Both the position numbers and the translations under genes were made by a program. A DNA stretch of 64,000 nucleotides from assembly GCF_040954835.1 (NCBI RefSeq), contig NC_090703.1, forward strand, positions 8,985,001-9,049,000, read 5' to 3'. Below, in pieces: positions 17,573-29,548 of this stretch (positions within the stretch are counted from its first letter, which is position 1; every line of letters starts with the position of its first letter). Source of the DNA: Lepisosteus oculatus. Its lineage: Eukaryota; Chordata; Actinopteri; Semionotiformes; Lepisosteidae. The notes under the pieces are model-generated. The model did not search any database. It was given only the letters and a program-made list of their open reading frames with translations, and had not been told where the DNA came from.

Positions 17573-20409
17573 ATGATCTCTGCGCTACTGCTATTCATCC
17601 TCCTCCACTGTGCGCTTTCCTGGATGGTGAGAATCTTGTTTCAGTAGGCATTAGACCTCCCTATTCAATTAAATACTCTTTAATAAACCACATTGAAAAT
17701 CAAGGATATTGGTATTCGGGTATTTCCTTTGGAAACACTAACTGCAACAGGCAAGCATTTAATAATGTTTAATTTAATTCATAGAGTCATCTCTACTTGT
17801 AATGCAGGACTTGCAGCATAGACGTCTACAGGATTATATACTGGTGCAGTATGAGTACAGACAGTAAATTCTGATCAAATAATTCCATAGCACAAGCAGT
17901 ATGAGGACCAATGGGGAAAATACATCCTGTTTGTCCTTCTAAGGAAGTACATAAGAGTAAGGGAGTGTTGTACAATTTAATCTATGTATTCCTGTAGCCC
18001 ATAGACCACTGGAGCTCCAGCAATGCAACAGGAGGTGTGGAGGAGAATGACAGCTGTTCCTGCAAAGTGTTCCTGCCCAACAAAATCTTCCCCTTTGACA
18101 AAGCAGAAGATCTAGAGAAGACAGCAGTGATGATCGGTCACAAACTGGAGCTGGAGATGAGCAAGGTACAGATTCATTTGGGCATTATTAAATTATATAT
18201 TACTTTAAAGTAAATAGCATTCTCATAGTGTATTTTAAAAGCATGAAATGACCATTGTGTCTTTCTTTTAAACATATACCAGACAGATGAGTTATTATAC
18301 CATACAATTATGTTAATGACCATGCCTTAAGAATTTCAGCTATAATCAGCATCACTCTAAATATGTAACAAATAATACTGAAATGTCCATCCACCCATTT
18401 TCTAACCTTTTTATCCAATTTAGTGTTGCAGGGTAGCAGAAGCCCATCCCAGCAGGCACAGGGTGCTAGCCAGGATACTCACTGAATGGAAGGCCACTCC
18501 ATCGCAGATTACTGAAACACAAAAAAAAATAGAATTTCTTTCTCTCCCAGCCTGGCCTGAATTCATTTAGTGGTTTGCATCTGCAGAGAGATGACGAGAC
18601 CCCAGTGGGAGCTTCTGCTGTGATAATGGACTGAACTCTCCGTGTCTGTAGGTTGAGATCTACGAAAGCAAGCTGACCATCTATGTGGCGAAGCTGGAGA
18701 ACCTGACGGCGCGTGTGGAGGTGATGGAGAAGGACCCTGACAAGTACACGGAGCTGCAATTCGAGCTGCTGAAGATAGAGATCAAGCAGCTCGAAGCTCT
18801 TATCACTGAGCTGAAAGGATCTATCCAGACCTCTTCATCCATTTTCACAAGTCTGCATTTAGAGGTAATGGAAATGTAGCAAAATCGAATTTTCCTCGTT
18901 ATGGTATTTCATGAACATGGGCTATAATAAGATATAAGATACTGTATACATATGATAATACCAGGTATTATTGTTTCTTTATAATATGTATTTTTCTGTC
19001 CACTGTTATCTAAATTTTTCCCAAATGAATTTTGTTCTTTTTGGAGTACAGTCTCTCACACACCACACTATATTTGAACACCGTTGTACTTTATTTTCTA
19101 AGATTTCCAATATGACAGTCACAGCAACCCATCTTGAGAGCTACGACAAGAACGGTGTGCTGGCGACCCGCCGTGAGAACGCAAAACTGCAGCAGAAACT
19201 GGAGGAATGCGAAAGATGGCAAAACGAGCTGTTCAAACCCGAGATAGGTAACTCAGATTTCTTGATTCAACTTCCATTTCACTTTGGTTATTTGACCCTG
19301 TTATCAGACTGTGCCATTCAGTACAACGCAAATATTCACTGTTCCATTATTTTTCATGATTTCATCCCTTTAAATCCAAACAGACACGATATGGATTTGT
19401 TATTACTCAGCAGTGACTCAAGACGTTTTTGGTGGTTAGTTTTTTAACTTGAGCACAGACAGTACTTCAGGTTTATCTGGACTATATTTACAACGTTTAG
19501 GTGTTTTCTCACATACATTAATAACCCATGCTTGATGATCGACTTTTGAAAGAAAATACCTTCCTTACAGCTCATACTATTTTGTTTTTCTCTATTTTTT
19601 CAGGATCCTGTAAGCATGGGGGCATTAGAAACCTCAGCATGCCATTTATAGTCCAGCTAAACGATCACGACAGTACAAGTTACACATTTGGAGGATGGGG
19701 AAGAGACTCCAAGCCTCTGCCTGGCTTTGAGAAGATGTACTGGTATTCTGGATATACCTCCAGCTACATGTACAACTTGTACCTCTACTCCGACTACACC
19801 AACCTGGTTTTAGGCAATTCTTTTAAAAGCTTTTATTATAGTAATTCTAACACAAACAGGGGGAATGGGAATAATTATATAATGCACGGAAACTACTTGT
19901 ACTATAACTGCTACAGTAGCAGAAATATGTGCAGAATGAATGCAACTACTATGACGTCAGAGTCCAGAGTCCTACCTGATGCAGCTTATAACAACAGGTT
20001 CTCTTACAGCGCTACTCAGTACCAGGATTTTGACTTTTCAGCTGATGAGAATGGACTGTGGGTGATTTACGCAACGGAAGCGAGTAGGGGTAACATGATG
20101 ATCGCCAAAATTGATGTAAACGCTTTTGCTGTAGAGCAGACATGGGAAACAAAGATGTTCAAGCGGTCGGTGAGCAATGCCTTCATGGTGTGTGGGGTTC
20201 TGTATGCCACCCAACCAATTAACATTAACACGGAGGAGATATTCTATAAATACGACACCAAGACTGGTGAGGAGAGTTATATCAGCATTCCCTTCAATAA
20301 GAAATACGAAGAATTTTTAAATCTTCACTACAACCCTATAGATCAAAAACTGTACATGTATAACAATGGCTACTATGTGTTTTACAATGTTAACTTCCAC
20401 AAGGAATAA
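17573..20409 (+). CDS. Olfactomedin-4-like secreted protein, tandem copy 1
   Basis: Five exons join in frame: 17573-17626, 17998-18165, 18652-18864, 19103-19247, 19604-20409, giving 461 residues. Exon 1 encodes a signal peptide ([17 protein letters not shown]). Exon 2 has a CSCKVFLP segment typical of OLFM4-like proteins. Exons 3-4 form a heptad-rich coiled coil with an NLT glycosylation site and end near [10 protein letters not shown]. Exon 5 encodes the olfactomedin beta-propeller domain, from [11 protein letters not shown] through GGWGRDSKP to the C-terminus. It includes an Asn/Tyr-rich stretch ([15 protein letters not shown]) and the VCGVLYAT cysteine segment. Such proteins are secreted glycoproteins that oligomerise through the coiled coil. 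The exon 5 sequence is almost identical to that of copy 2, unlike exons 1-4. The OLFM4-like subfamily is the best guess; a one-to-one OLFM4 orthologue is not claimed. Confidence 0.9.
18405..18510 (-). mobile_element. tRNA-SINE 3' tail fragment
   Basis: TTTTCTAACCTTTTTATCCAATTTAGTG, AGAAGCCCATCCCAGCAGGC and CCACTCCATCGCAG in this order are the antisense 3' tail of the common fish tRNA-derived SINE. It lies in intron 2 of the first olfactomedin gene. Confidence 0.6.
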
Positions 20410-20600
20410 CAGAAGATTAAAGAAATATGGAATTTCTAAGTGTCACATTGTTAAAGCATCATGTGTTAACATTTATCCAACAATGTATTTCTGGTATTTT
20501 TAAAGTATATTGTTAAAGAAAACCTTATACTGTATATGTGAATATTTGAGAAGACAAACACAGTGGCACCACTGACAACAACTGTGAAATTCTTCACTTT

Positions 20601-20610
20601 AATAAATAAA
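20601..20610 (+). terminator. Polyadenylation signal(s), OLFM4-like gene 1
   Basis: Overlapping AATAAA hexamers lie about 190 bases after the stop codon, a normal distance for a short 3' UTR. Confidence 0.5.
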
Positions 20611-21364
20611 ATCCTATACAAGCATCAAAACAGCACAGTGTGTTTATTATGCATGGACACACACAAAGGAATATGTTTTATTTGTACACATACAACAGTT
20701 CCAATAAGGAGCTTTAAAACATTTACAACAACTGCTTTAAAACAGGAGCTGAAGGAAGGAAGTTCAAAAACTCTATTTCAAACCACAACAAACAGGTATG
20801 AATTGTTATTAGTGACTTCTAGGTGACAATGGATATACATCAATTGAAATACAATACATACAGTACAGTACGTCTACAATGGGTGAACAAATACTGTATA
20901 ATTTGTTTTTGCAACTTGTCTGCTGCCCTTAAATGTAATAAAACTCTGTAGAAATTTGACGATTGTAAGGAACGATAATTCAATTACAAAAAGAACTGTC
21001 CGTTTGAACAGGATTGAGAAAAATAATTAACTTTTATTACTATCTTACGATACAATAATCCTAACATACTGTATCTGAAGAGAATTAAAGCTCTCAGAGT
21101 TGCAGAGCGCATTGCAGAGTTGGTCAGCCCTTCACATTGTACTGTACATGACTGTCATGGGAATGGCAAAAATCGAGGTGATGAAAGACCATTTATCATG
21201 CTCCAGTATCACTACACTTGAAAATGGCTTTATAGTCTCTAAAGGCATGCTGAACAAACGACATCTTAGCACTATAATGAGAGATCTATAAACTCTGAGA
21301 ATGAAAGAACGTGCTCTGTAATGTCAAAATCCATTCCATCAAATTTATAACCACTTCATACAAT

Positions 21365-21490
21365 ATAGGGGATCCGTAGCCTGTCCTGGCAAGCAATGGG
21401 CTCAAGGCAGGGTACATCCTGGACAGGACACCCGTCCATCACAGGACACATACAGACACAGACAAGCACATACTCACACCAGGTCAAAAT
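21365..21490 (-). mobile_element. tRNA-SINE 3' tail fragment
   Basis: CCTGTCCTGGCAAGCAATGG, GGTACATCCTGGACAGGACA and CCGTCCATCACAGGACACA are antisense to the 3' tail of the same fish SINE type found at 18405-18510. A CA-rich stretch follows. Confidence 0.65.
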
Positions 21491-22159
21491 CCCAAGAGGG
21501 ATTCAGACAGATTCAATCAAAACAAGCGTTTAAACTACAAAAAATAATTACACAAAATATATAGTATATTCAGATTCCCGTTTAAGGTACTTTATTTTAA
21601 TTATTTTGACAGAAAGGATTGTCTGAAATATGCTACCAAGCTATAATATGAGTGATATTCCATGGAGATTCAATAGAGAAGCAGAAACTCTCAATGTCCT
21701 GTACAGTAGAATGAATAATGATAATGGCCCAAACAAAATATTAAAGAATATCCCTAATTGTGCCTGAATAGATACTTTAGTCAGGTGTTCTGTGGCCTTC
21801 AGAGGTGAAACAGAGGCAAATGCATCCAAAATCATTCACTAAAAAATAAGAAATAAATTCTTTATCATTAAACTACATTAATTATACAGTTCTACAGTCT
21901 GCTCTTTCCCAAAAACGTGAGGAAATTTATACTATATAAGCAACTGAGATTGTTGAGTAAGCTGCCTTTTCATGACTTTTGTTGCAAGCCACTTCTCCTA
22001 ATTATATAATCTTGTTTGTATGAGTAATTACTGTTGTTAGCTAAGGCTGGTGTGTACTTTGCACTTTGTGGTGAACATTTGTCTTGTTCTTTTATTCATT
22101 TAACATAGAGATGTTTGTTAAGTCCTAGATAATTAAGTGAGCAAATTAGCTGTCCCATA

Positions 22160-22850
22160 GTATAAACATCATCATCATTGTCATCATTTTCTAACTGCCT
22201 ACACATGGTGAGGGTTGCGGTTGTAATAGGCTGAACAGAGCACACCAGAGTTCTCTTTCCCAGCTCATCCTGAAGGATTCCAAGGTGGTCCCAGGCCAGC
22301 TAAGAGATATAATCCCTTCAGCAGGAGGCTCCTGGGGGGCATCCTCACCAGATCAGCCACATCAACTGGCTCCTCTCGATCCAGAAGAGCAGCGATTCTA
22401 CTCGAAGTTCCCCCCAGACTGCTGAGCTCTTCACGGAGAGAAAGCCCAGCAACCATATGGAGAATCCTCATTTCCACCACTTGCCTTTGTAATCTTATTC
22501 TTTCAGTCAATTCCCAAAGCTACAACAACTACATGACCATAACAGGAGAGCAACATGTCCATAGACATAGAGATGGAGATCATCCAGAAAAACAAGAGCT
22601 GCTTTGAAAACCCAGCTCCTGCTTCATCACTACTGTTTGGTCCAGCATCCTCATCTCTGCAGCTGCTGCCCCAATCTGCTGGTCAATCCCATGATCCCCT
22701 CTACCTTCACTCGTGCACAAGACCTCACGGTACTTAAACTCCTGCACTCGGGGCAGCTATTCCTGCCTCACCTGGAGAGACCAAACCTCTCTTTCTCAGG
22801 AGAGAACCATGGCCTCAGACTTAGAGGTGCTGACCCTCATCTTGACTGTG
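22160..22850 (-). mobile_element. Decayed non-LTR retrotransposon (LINE) ORF2 C-terminal fragment
   Basis: The minus strand encodes VVEMRILHMVAGLSLREELS followed by VADLVRMPPRSLL. This resembles the ...AAEMSFLRRVAGLSL...LVRMPP region after the reverse transcriptase in a very common fish LINE. To the right, the plus strand keeps antisense blocks such as ACAAGACCTCACGGTACTTAAACTCCTG (a longer conserved run) and CATGGCCTCAGACTTAGAGG. Several frame breaks are present. The clade cannot be named safely by eye. Confidence 0.65.
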
Positions 22851-23264
22851 TCACATAATAAACTTCTCCAGTGCGCACCAGAGACAGAGTATTCACTGAA
22901 CAAACTGTGCCCTCTGCATCATTTACAATGTTATTCTAACATAAATACAATATGTTCCTATCATTAGCAATGGGTTTAACAATGGGTATGATATGGAGCA
23001 GCAGTCTACTATGATTAAGTTGCTTATGACACCTTATTTCGTCTGAAATTTCTTCACAGATGGTTAATGGCAGTAGACTGTCCTATAGTAAACAGAAAAC
23101 ATGAGAATTTCTACAGGTTCTCATTCCAACATAGATGCTAGTCACCAATGTTTACAAAAGATATCATCATCAAAGAAATAAAGAGCCTCATCAGAGGCAT
23201 GCACACCGTCAGATACAGGAACTGCTGTAATAACTTTGAGAACAGGAAAGATGTTTCCATTGAG

Positions 23265-23345
23265 GTAGATAAGATAAGCAATTTAAAAGCTCCAGGATCC
23301 ACACAACAAAACACAAGAGATCTAGAGAGACAAAGCTAAAGAACA
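23265..23345 (+). promoter_or_regulatory. Proximal promoter of OLFM4-like gene 2
   Basis: A doubled GATAAGATAAG (23268-23278) and a TATA-like TTTAAAAG (23282-23289) lie 64 bases before the start codon. They match copy 1 in order and spacing. The flanking introns and exons 1-4 are much less similar. Confidence 0.55.
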
Positions 23346-26300
23346 ATGATTGCTGTCCTGCTCTTATTCTCTCTGCTCACGTCTGGGCTTGCCTGGGTGG
23401 TAAGAAACTTGTTTTAATTGTTAAACCTCTTGCTGAAAAATATATTGAATTATTTCTATGCGAGTAGAATAAGTCCTGTCAATCTTTTTGCATCCTGAGC
23501 CTTTCTATCGTTTTGTATTGTTCTGAGGTTGTGAACTACAGAACACTTATAATGCTGTTTATGTTACGCAACTTATTTTCTTGTCAAATTAAAAACAGTC
23601 AAGTATCACCGTTTTGTCATGAAGTTGTTGCTGGCATATTTAAAAGAACCTTGTCCCGATGGTTCTTCTAATTTTTGTAAAGTAAATTTAATGCAGGAGA
23701 GCTACTAGGTCTAGTTTAATCATTGGAAATCCGGGAAAAATAATAAATAGAGTTTTCAGCAAAATTTAATGAGGGAAGATGGCAGCTAAATTCAATTTGC
23801 CTCAACTGTCCAAACTTGTAATCATTCCTGACATTATTTCCTAAAGCTTAGGAAAGCTTCTCACTCTGTACTATTGTACTCCGTACTCACTCTGCACAGG
23901 GGTCCCAATTTCATTATCCTGTGGCCAGAAGGTTAGCCCTCAGCCCAGCAGGTTAAGCCAAATATACTATTGGCTATTAACATGCAATGCACATTTTTCT
24001 ACATATCTATTTCTTGGGTTTCATTCCTTGTGAAACCCATAGCAGGTGCATGTACAGTAATTTGTATGGTGAAATGCAAGGCAAGTGAGCAGCCTGTTGA
24101 CTTGACATAGTGTTACAAAGCGTTTGAAATTGGAACCAGTACTCAACAGCATCTCACCCCTCATCTTCTACAGCCCATAGAACACTGGGGTGCAGCTAAT
24201 GTGACACAAGGAGTGGACGAGAATGGCCAGTGTATCTGTCAAGTGTTCCTGCCAGACACAACCTTCCCAGCTGACAAAGTGGAACATCTGCAACAGACAT
24301 CGAAAGTGCTTGGCCAGACTGTGGAGCTGGAAATGAGCAAGGTATGCAACTGTCATTATCTGTTTATTGAGATCATAGTGTTTCACATGCGGTACCTTTT
24401 GCACGCATGGAAAAGTCTACAAGATCTGGTATGTGAATAGTGTATAATGCAATTCCTCTATACCTAGTAAGTGAGGGAACAAGCACACAAAAGTTAATAG
24501 GGTTAGAAGAATTCATATTTCTAGATTTCTGAAACACATATTTATGTGTTTTTAAATCTGCTTTAGCTAGTCTTGAGAAGCTGCAACTTTTAGCCAAAAT
24601 GCACACAAACTCCCTGATGATGTGCTGATCTTCACAGAGGGAAGGGGCTTCTGAATCCCAAATCCAGTGGCATAATGACAAACCTTAAGAAAGCCAAGTC
24701 ACCGTGCATACAAGTAACTGCTCTGAGCTCTTCCTCACCTGCAGCTCGAAGTCTATGAAAGCAAACTGGTCATCTACTCTGAAAAGCTGGTCAACCTGAC
24801 TGCGCGCTTGGAGTTCATCGAGAGCAGACCCGACAAGTACACAAAGCTGGAGTTCGAGCTGCTCAAGATCGAACTCAAGCAGATGGAAGTGCTGGTCACC
24901 CAGCTGAAGGCTTCTCTGAATTATTCCTCTCCCATATTTGACATGCTGTATGCAGAGGTAAGGTACCGAATAGAGGGTACACAATCCCTGTCTTACCTTT
25001 CAGTATTTGGTATGGACACTATCAATAGGCTATCTCCGAAAATTTCAATCAAGTAATTATTAAAACAAGCTTGTGTAGCACATTCACAGTTTATTATTAA
25101 CATGATTTAAAAGATGATTGAGCTACGTTCATTAATACAACATGCATTATTAAAAAGCAATTAATTCCAATTTGATTGATCCAACTCATCACGACCATTT
25201 CAAAAGCAGTAAAATCGCTTCAGTTAAAATGTTACGGTTGTCTAGAAGCTCTGTAACCTCACTGTTGTAATTGGTTTTCATCCTAGATCTACAACATGAC
25301 AATAGTTGTGAATCAGCTGGAGAGCTATGACAAGAACAACCTGCTTGTGATCCGTTATGAGTTCACCAAACTCCAGCAGAAACTTGAGGAGTGTAAGAGG
25401 TGGCACAATGAGACTTTTAAGCCTGACATTGGTAAGTGCCCTTTTCTGATTTTAAAATTGCTTCCTAGTCTCTGTGGATGCTCTTTTTACTCAGTATTAA
25501 ACACTTCAGAGAAAATCTATGGCACATTGAACTTAACGATGTTCTTTGTGTATGCCTGATTGTTTTCTGTTTTTTCAGGATCCTGTAAGCATGGGGGCAT
25601 TAGAAACCTCAGCATGCCATTTATAGTCCAGCTAAACGATCACGACAGTAAAAGTTACACATTTGGAGGATGGGGAAGAGACTCCAAGCCTCTGCCTGGC
25701 TTTGAGAAGATGTACTGGTATTCTGGATATACCTCCAGCTACATGTACAACCTGTACCTCTACTCCGACTACACCAACCTGGTCTTAGGCAATTCTTTTA
25801 AAAGCTTTTATTATAGTAATTCTAACACAAACAGGGGGAATGGGAATAATTATATAATGCACGGAAACTACTTGTACTATAACTGCTACAGTAGCAGAAA
25901 CATGTGCAGAATGAATGCAACTACTATGACGTCAGAGTCCAGAGTCCTACCTGATGCAGCTTATAACAACAGGTTCTCTTACAGCGCTACTCAGTACCAG
26001 GATTTTGACTTTTCAGCTGATGAGAATGGACTGTGGGTGATTTACGCAACGGAAGCGAGTAGGGGTAACATGATGATCGCCAAAATTGATGTAAACGCTT
26101 TTGCTGTAGAGCAGACATGGGAAACAAAGATGTTCAAGCGGTCGGTGAGCAATGCCTTCATGGTGTGTGGGGTTCTGTATGCCACCCGACCAATTAACAT
26201 TAACACGGAGGAGATATTCTATAAATACGACACCAAGACTGGTGTGGAGAGTTACATCAGCATTCCCTTCAATAAGAAATACGAAGAATTTTTAAATCTT

Positions 26301-26384
26301 CACTACAACCCTATAGATCAAAAACTGTACATGTATAACAATGGCTACTATGTGTTTTACAATGTTAACTTCCAGAAAGTCTGA
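23346..26384 (+). CDS. Olfactomedin-4-like secreted protein, tandem copy 2
   Basis: Five exons of exactly the same sizes as copy 1: 23346-23399, 24174-24341, 24745-24957, 25287-25431, 25579-26384, again 461 residues. Exon 1 is a signal peptide ([17 protein letters not shown]). Exon 2 carries [18 protein letters not shown]. Exons 3-4 form the coiled coil with an NLT site and the LESYDKNN and KLEECKRW blocks. Exon 5 is the olfactomedin domain. Over exon 5 I count only seven base differences from copy 1 before the last few codons: three replacements (T/K, Q/R, E/V) and four silent. The final codons differ (QKV versus HKE). Exon 3 by contrast is about 62% identical in protein. Expected to be a secreted, coiled-coil-oligomerised glycoprotein. 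Confidence 0.9.
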
Positions 26385-26569
26385 ATGCTGTTTTAAGAGA
26401 AGATAAATACATTTCTTTTCTGAAATACAATATTTAGGTGACCACATTGCTGTTTGTATACCCATAAAGAGAAGGCAGCACACATTAATTGTACCTATTG
26501 ATAGTTATTTAAAAACATACTTACAATGCAACAAAAACCACTGTGTTTATCCGTAAGGGAATAAAAGCA

Positions 26570-26575
26570 AATATT
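26570..26575 (+). terminator. Polyadenylation signal, OLFM4-like gene 2
   Basis: AATAAA lies about 190 bases after the stop codon, matching the spacing in copy 1. Confidence 0.5.
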
Positions 26576-27254
26576 ATTCAAGCATCAAACCCTGTCAGTG
26601 TCTGTTTAAATACCTATATAAATAAATAGAATCTCACTGTATATAACATGCAGAACATAATTTTATTCCTCTGGGACATGGGCATGACACTTTGTTAAAG
26701 AATTTGTCCAATACTGAGTAAATGTATTAACAAGCCAAGATCACACATGTTAATCACACAAAATCAAATGTTTTAAATTATAAGAACAATTAAAACTCAA
26801 ACCAGCGAATAAGTGAAAAGGTTATTACTAACTCAAGTGAAATATATTGAACTTGCAAAAACATTCATTGTATTCCCAATAGATGTTATTTTTTCACATG
26901 GAAATCATACAATTCACAAGACAAAGTTATTAATTCCAGGTCACAACTGGACTTTTAGCACAAGCTTCACTAAATGGACACTCTTCATGTAGTGGCTGGT
27001 TAATTTTAGTCCTTCACAACAAAAATACAAAATTGTTTTGCTACATTGGGCATGTGTGTCAATGGGTACTCTCCTAAATCCTTTCTGTACTCCAGTTCCC
27101 TTTAAGCACAGATTTGCAGAGTAAAATAACATGGGACATGAAGAATGAAGGTAATCAGAAAGAGAAGCAAATGCAAACTTGTTTACCCTTTACTCATTAT
27201 GCAAAGGACTTCCTTGATCTAAAGGGTGCTTGGAATGTGGAAGAAAGCCCCCAA

Positions 27255-27350
27255 CCACGTTGCTGAAGCAGATATCCTGGCTTCTTTGTAAAAACTGCTG
27301 GATCTAAGTATCAGATGGGCTCGGTGAGCTGAAAGGCCTCATTGCTCTTG
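27255..27350 (+). mobile_element. CR1-type LINE 3' end fragment
   Basis: GTTGCTGAAGCAGATATCCTGG encodes VAEADIL, and a degenerate GGTGAGCTGAAAGGCCTCATTG tail follows. This is the same family as 3066-3200. Confidence 0.6.
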
Positions 27351-28912
27351 TTGGCAGCTGTTTTTATTTTCTCACAAGAAAATTAGTGCAGCACGACACC
27401 ACACAAGTTCTGCTTTCCCTCTGATGTCCTGGTTCTGAGAAAGTGTGCAGTCACTGAAGACAGAAAGAAGAAAAGGGGTCTTGTTCTGGAGCTACTGAAC
27501 ATTGTATATTTTGGTTCTGGCACGCTTTTCATATTTACTGTACACACATTTTTAGACATGCTGATTACTAAGTGCCCTTATGGAACAGTCAGAGAATGAG
27601 CTGTCTGTACACAACAGCTCTGTGCACAGGGGCTCTCAGGATGATTTTGCTAGGCAACCCACACAGTGTGTGGGTTGATCAGCTGCCGTTATTATCCTAG
27701 GTTGTTTAAGGAATGGGGAAAACACTTAAAAAATCTCCACTTTACACAGTTTGGTGTAGTTTTACGTAATTTACCGATATTGTGTTGCGTGTGATCAACT
27801 CTGAAACTAAAGGTCATTTTTGAAAATGATGGGGCTGAAAGAAAATCCTTAAGAAATATGCTAAACTGTCCTTTATGTGTGTTTCAACTTTTTACAAAAG
27901 TGTGACCCTGCCTAGTTATTTCATGATACCTACCAGAGATTGCAGCCTGTCTGGAGCTCTTGCATTGCGTCAGAGGGAGAGGGTGCCTGGTATGTTCCTG
28001 CCTCACTCAACCATTCCAGGTGACAGCATTGCTTCCCTGCACACATACTGTAGATGTCAATCCAAACCAATTCGAAACAGGAACGAGAAGTGAGTAAAGC
28101 AGAAAAATGTTCTTGCAATTGGGGTTTTCATTACATATTCCATAACAAGATAAGACGTTCATTTAAAATGGTGGATTTAGCTTTGTTCAACTTGTTGATG
28201 TGTTTTAATTTAAAGACAAGGTGACAAGGTGAAAAAGAGTCTGGCTAATCTAGAGATAGTAGTCTACCCTAACGTCCTGGGGTGGCCAGGACTGAATTCC
28301 TCTATTTCAGGGAAAATGCTGATAACTGCTGTTTGTTCTCTCCACCTAGTCGCCTGTAGACGCCTGAAATCTGTAGACACAAACAGGTTATCCAGAGACT
28401 GGTGAACCTGACTGTGCTTATTGGGGAGATGAAGAATAATCCTTATATGTGACATATTTGTTAAAAAAAACAAATGACTAAATCATCTTTGTAGGTCACG
28501 CTCAGGAAGAATCAGAAACACAATGGCTGTTTTTCATGAACACAATATATTTTCTTGTCGCTGCAAATTTTTCAAATGATTACCACCAACTCCTGCAGTG
28601 CTGTTGCAGTATCGGGTTTCTTGTGCACCATCTGTGTGCTGTTTTTTACGGACTTCTCTTGTGGTCTGTACCGTGTACAGGATGGTGTGGAATACAGCTT
28701 CACTGAGACTCCCCTTGTGGGAACCAGATCTCTCTCATTGAAAGAGCCATTTCACTCACAGCAACAGAAGGCCCTGTAGTCTAATACAAAAGGGCCTGAC
28801 ACTCCCTGGTGTCTTTTCTGTATGCTCCAATGTCAGTGAGTGGCTCCAGCTGGTAATGTATAAGAAGTGCTATCAATGCTTAAACGGGTGACATTTCGTA
28901 CAGCGTATAACT

Positions 28913-28938
28913 AGCTATACTGTACGTACAGTATAGCT
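28913..28938. repeat. 26-bp perfect palindrome
   Basis: The half-site AGCTATACTGTAC is followed immediately by its exact reverse complement, with no spacer. It contains the TACTGTA/TACAGTA pair that is over-represented in the window. Confidence 0.9.
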
Positions 28939-29369
28939 GGAGTGGAAAGTTAGATTTCCACATTCGTCTGTTCACTAGTTTCGATCACAAGGTATTTTTA
29001 ATACCCCCTTATAAACAAGAAACGAATAAATAAAAGTAGGTCTGCTGGTCGTTTTTCATGCGTTACATATTTATTGCTTAACTAGTTGTGAAACTAAAAT
29101 TCCTGGATACCACACATTACAACGGTGCTTGCTTTGCAGCTATGAAAAACCCCAAGGTCTGCAACAATGTTTGCAGTATGTGTCATCAGATAAAGCATCA
29201 CAGTACACGCGTTTTCATGTGAAGCATTTTAGGAAAGTACAATGAAATACCTATTTTAATCTGGATAATTGTTCAAATGAAGGAGGTGTTAAGGAAAATA
29301 TACGCTACTGCGTCTTTAAGCAGAGCGGTTTTAAATGGGAGGTGTGCACGCTCTTCAGCTAATGCTGGA

Positions 29370-29548
29370 GGGGTGACATCACCATCGGCCAATAAACCGC
29401 AATTGCGAGTCTTCCCCTAGTAATAAGATTTTCTGTGCTCATACAGCTTCCTAATACACTTATGCGCAGATGGTTCTCGTCACGCGTTGCCCATTCAAGG
29501 TACAGTAAGCATTTGCCTAAGTTTATTTTTCTTACCATCATTTTCTAG
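29370..29548 (+). promoter_or_regulatory. Candidate RPS6KL1 promoter and noncoding first exon
   Basis: A TGACATCA CRE-like site (29374-29381) and a CCAAT box (29389-29393) are followed by a strong donor TTCTAG|GTGAGT at 29548/29549. The first coding exon of RPS6KL1 has a plausible acceptor just upstream (31349-31350), so a noncoding exon ending at 29548 would fit. No transcript evidence is available. Confidence 0.35.

Larger units (their letters stand above)
20410..23345. other. Intergenic between the two olfactomedin genes
   Basis: It contains polyadenylation signals of copy 1 (AATAAATAAA at 20601-20610), a SINE tail (21365-21490) and a decayed LINE fragment (22160-22850). The promoter of copy 2 lies at the right end. 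There is no remnant of a third olfactomedin gene that I can see. Confidence 0.6.

Noticed and set aside
20563-20826. 87-codon plus-strand open frame after the first olfactomedin gene
   Set aside because: AT-rich 3' UTR sequence containing polyadenylation signals; no motif.
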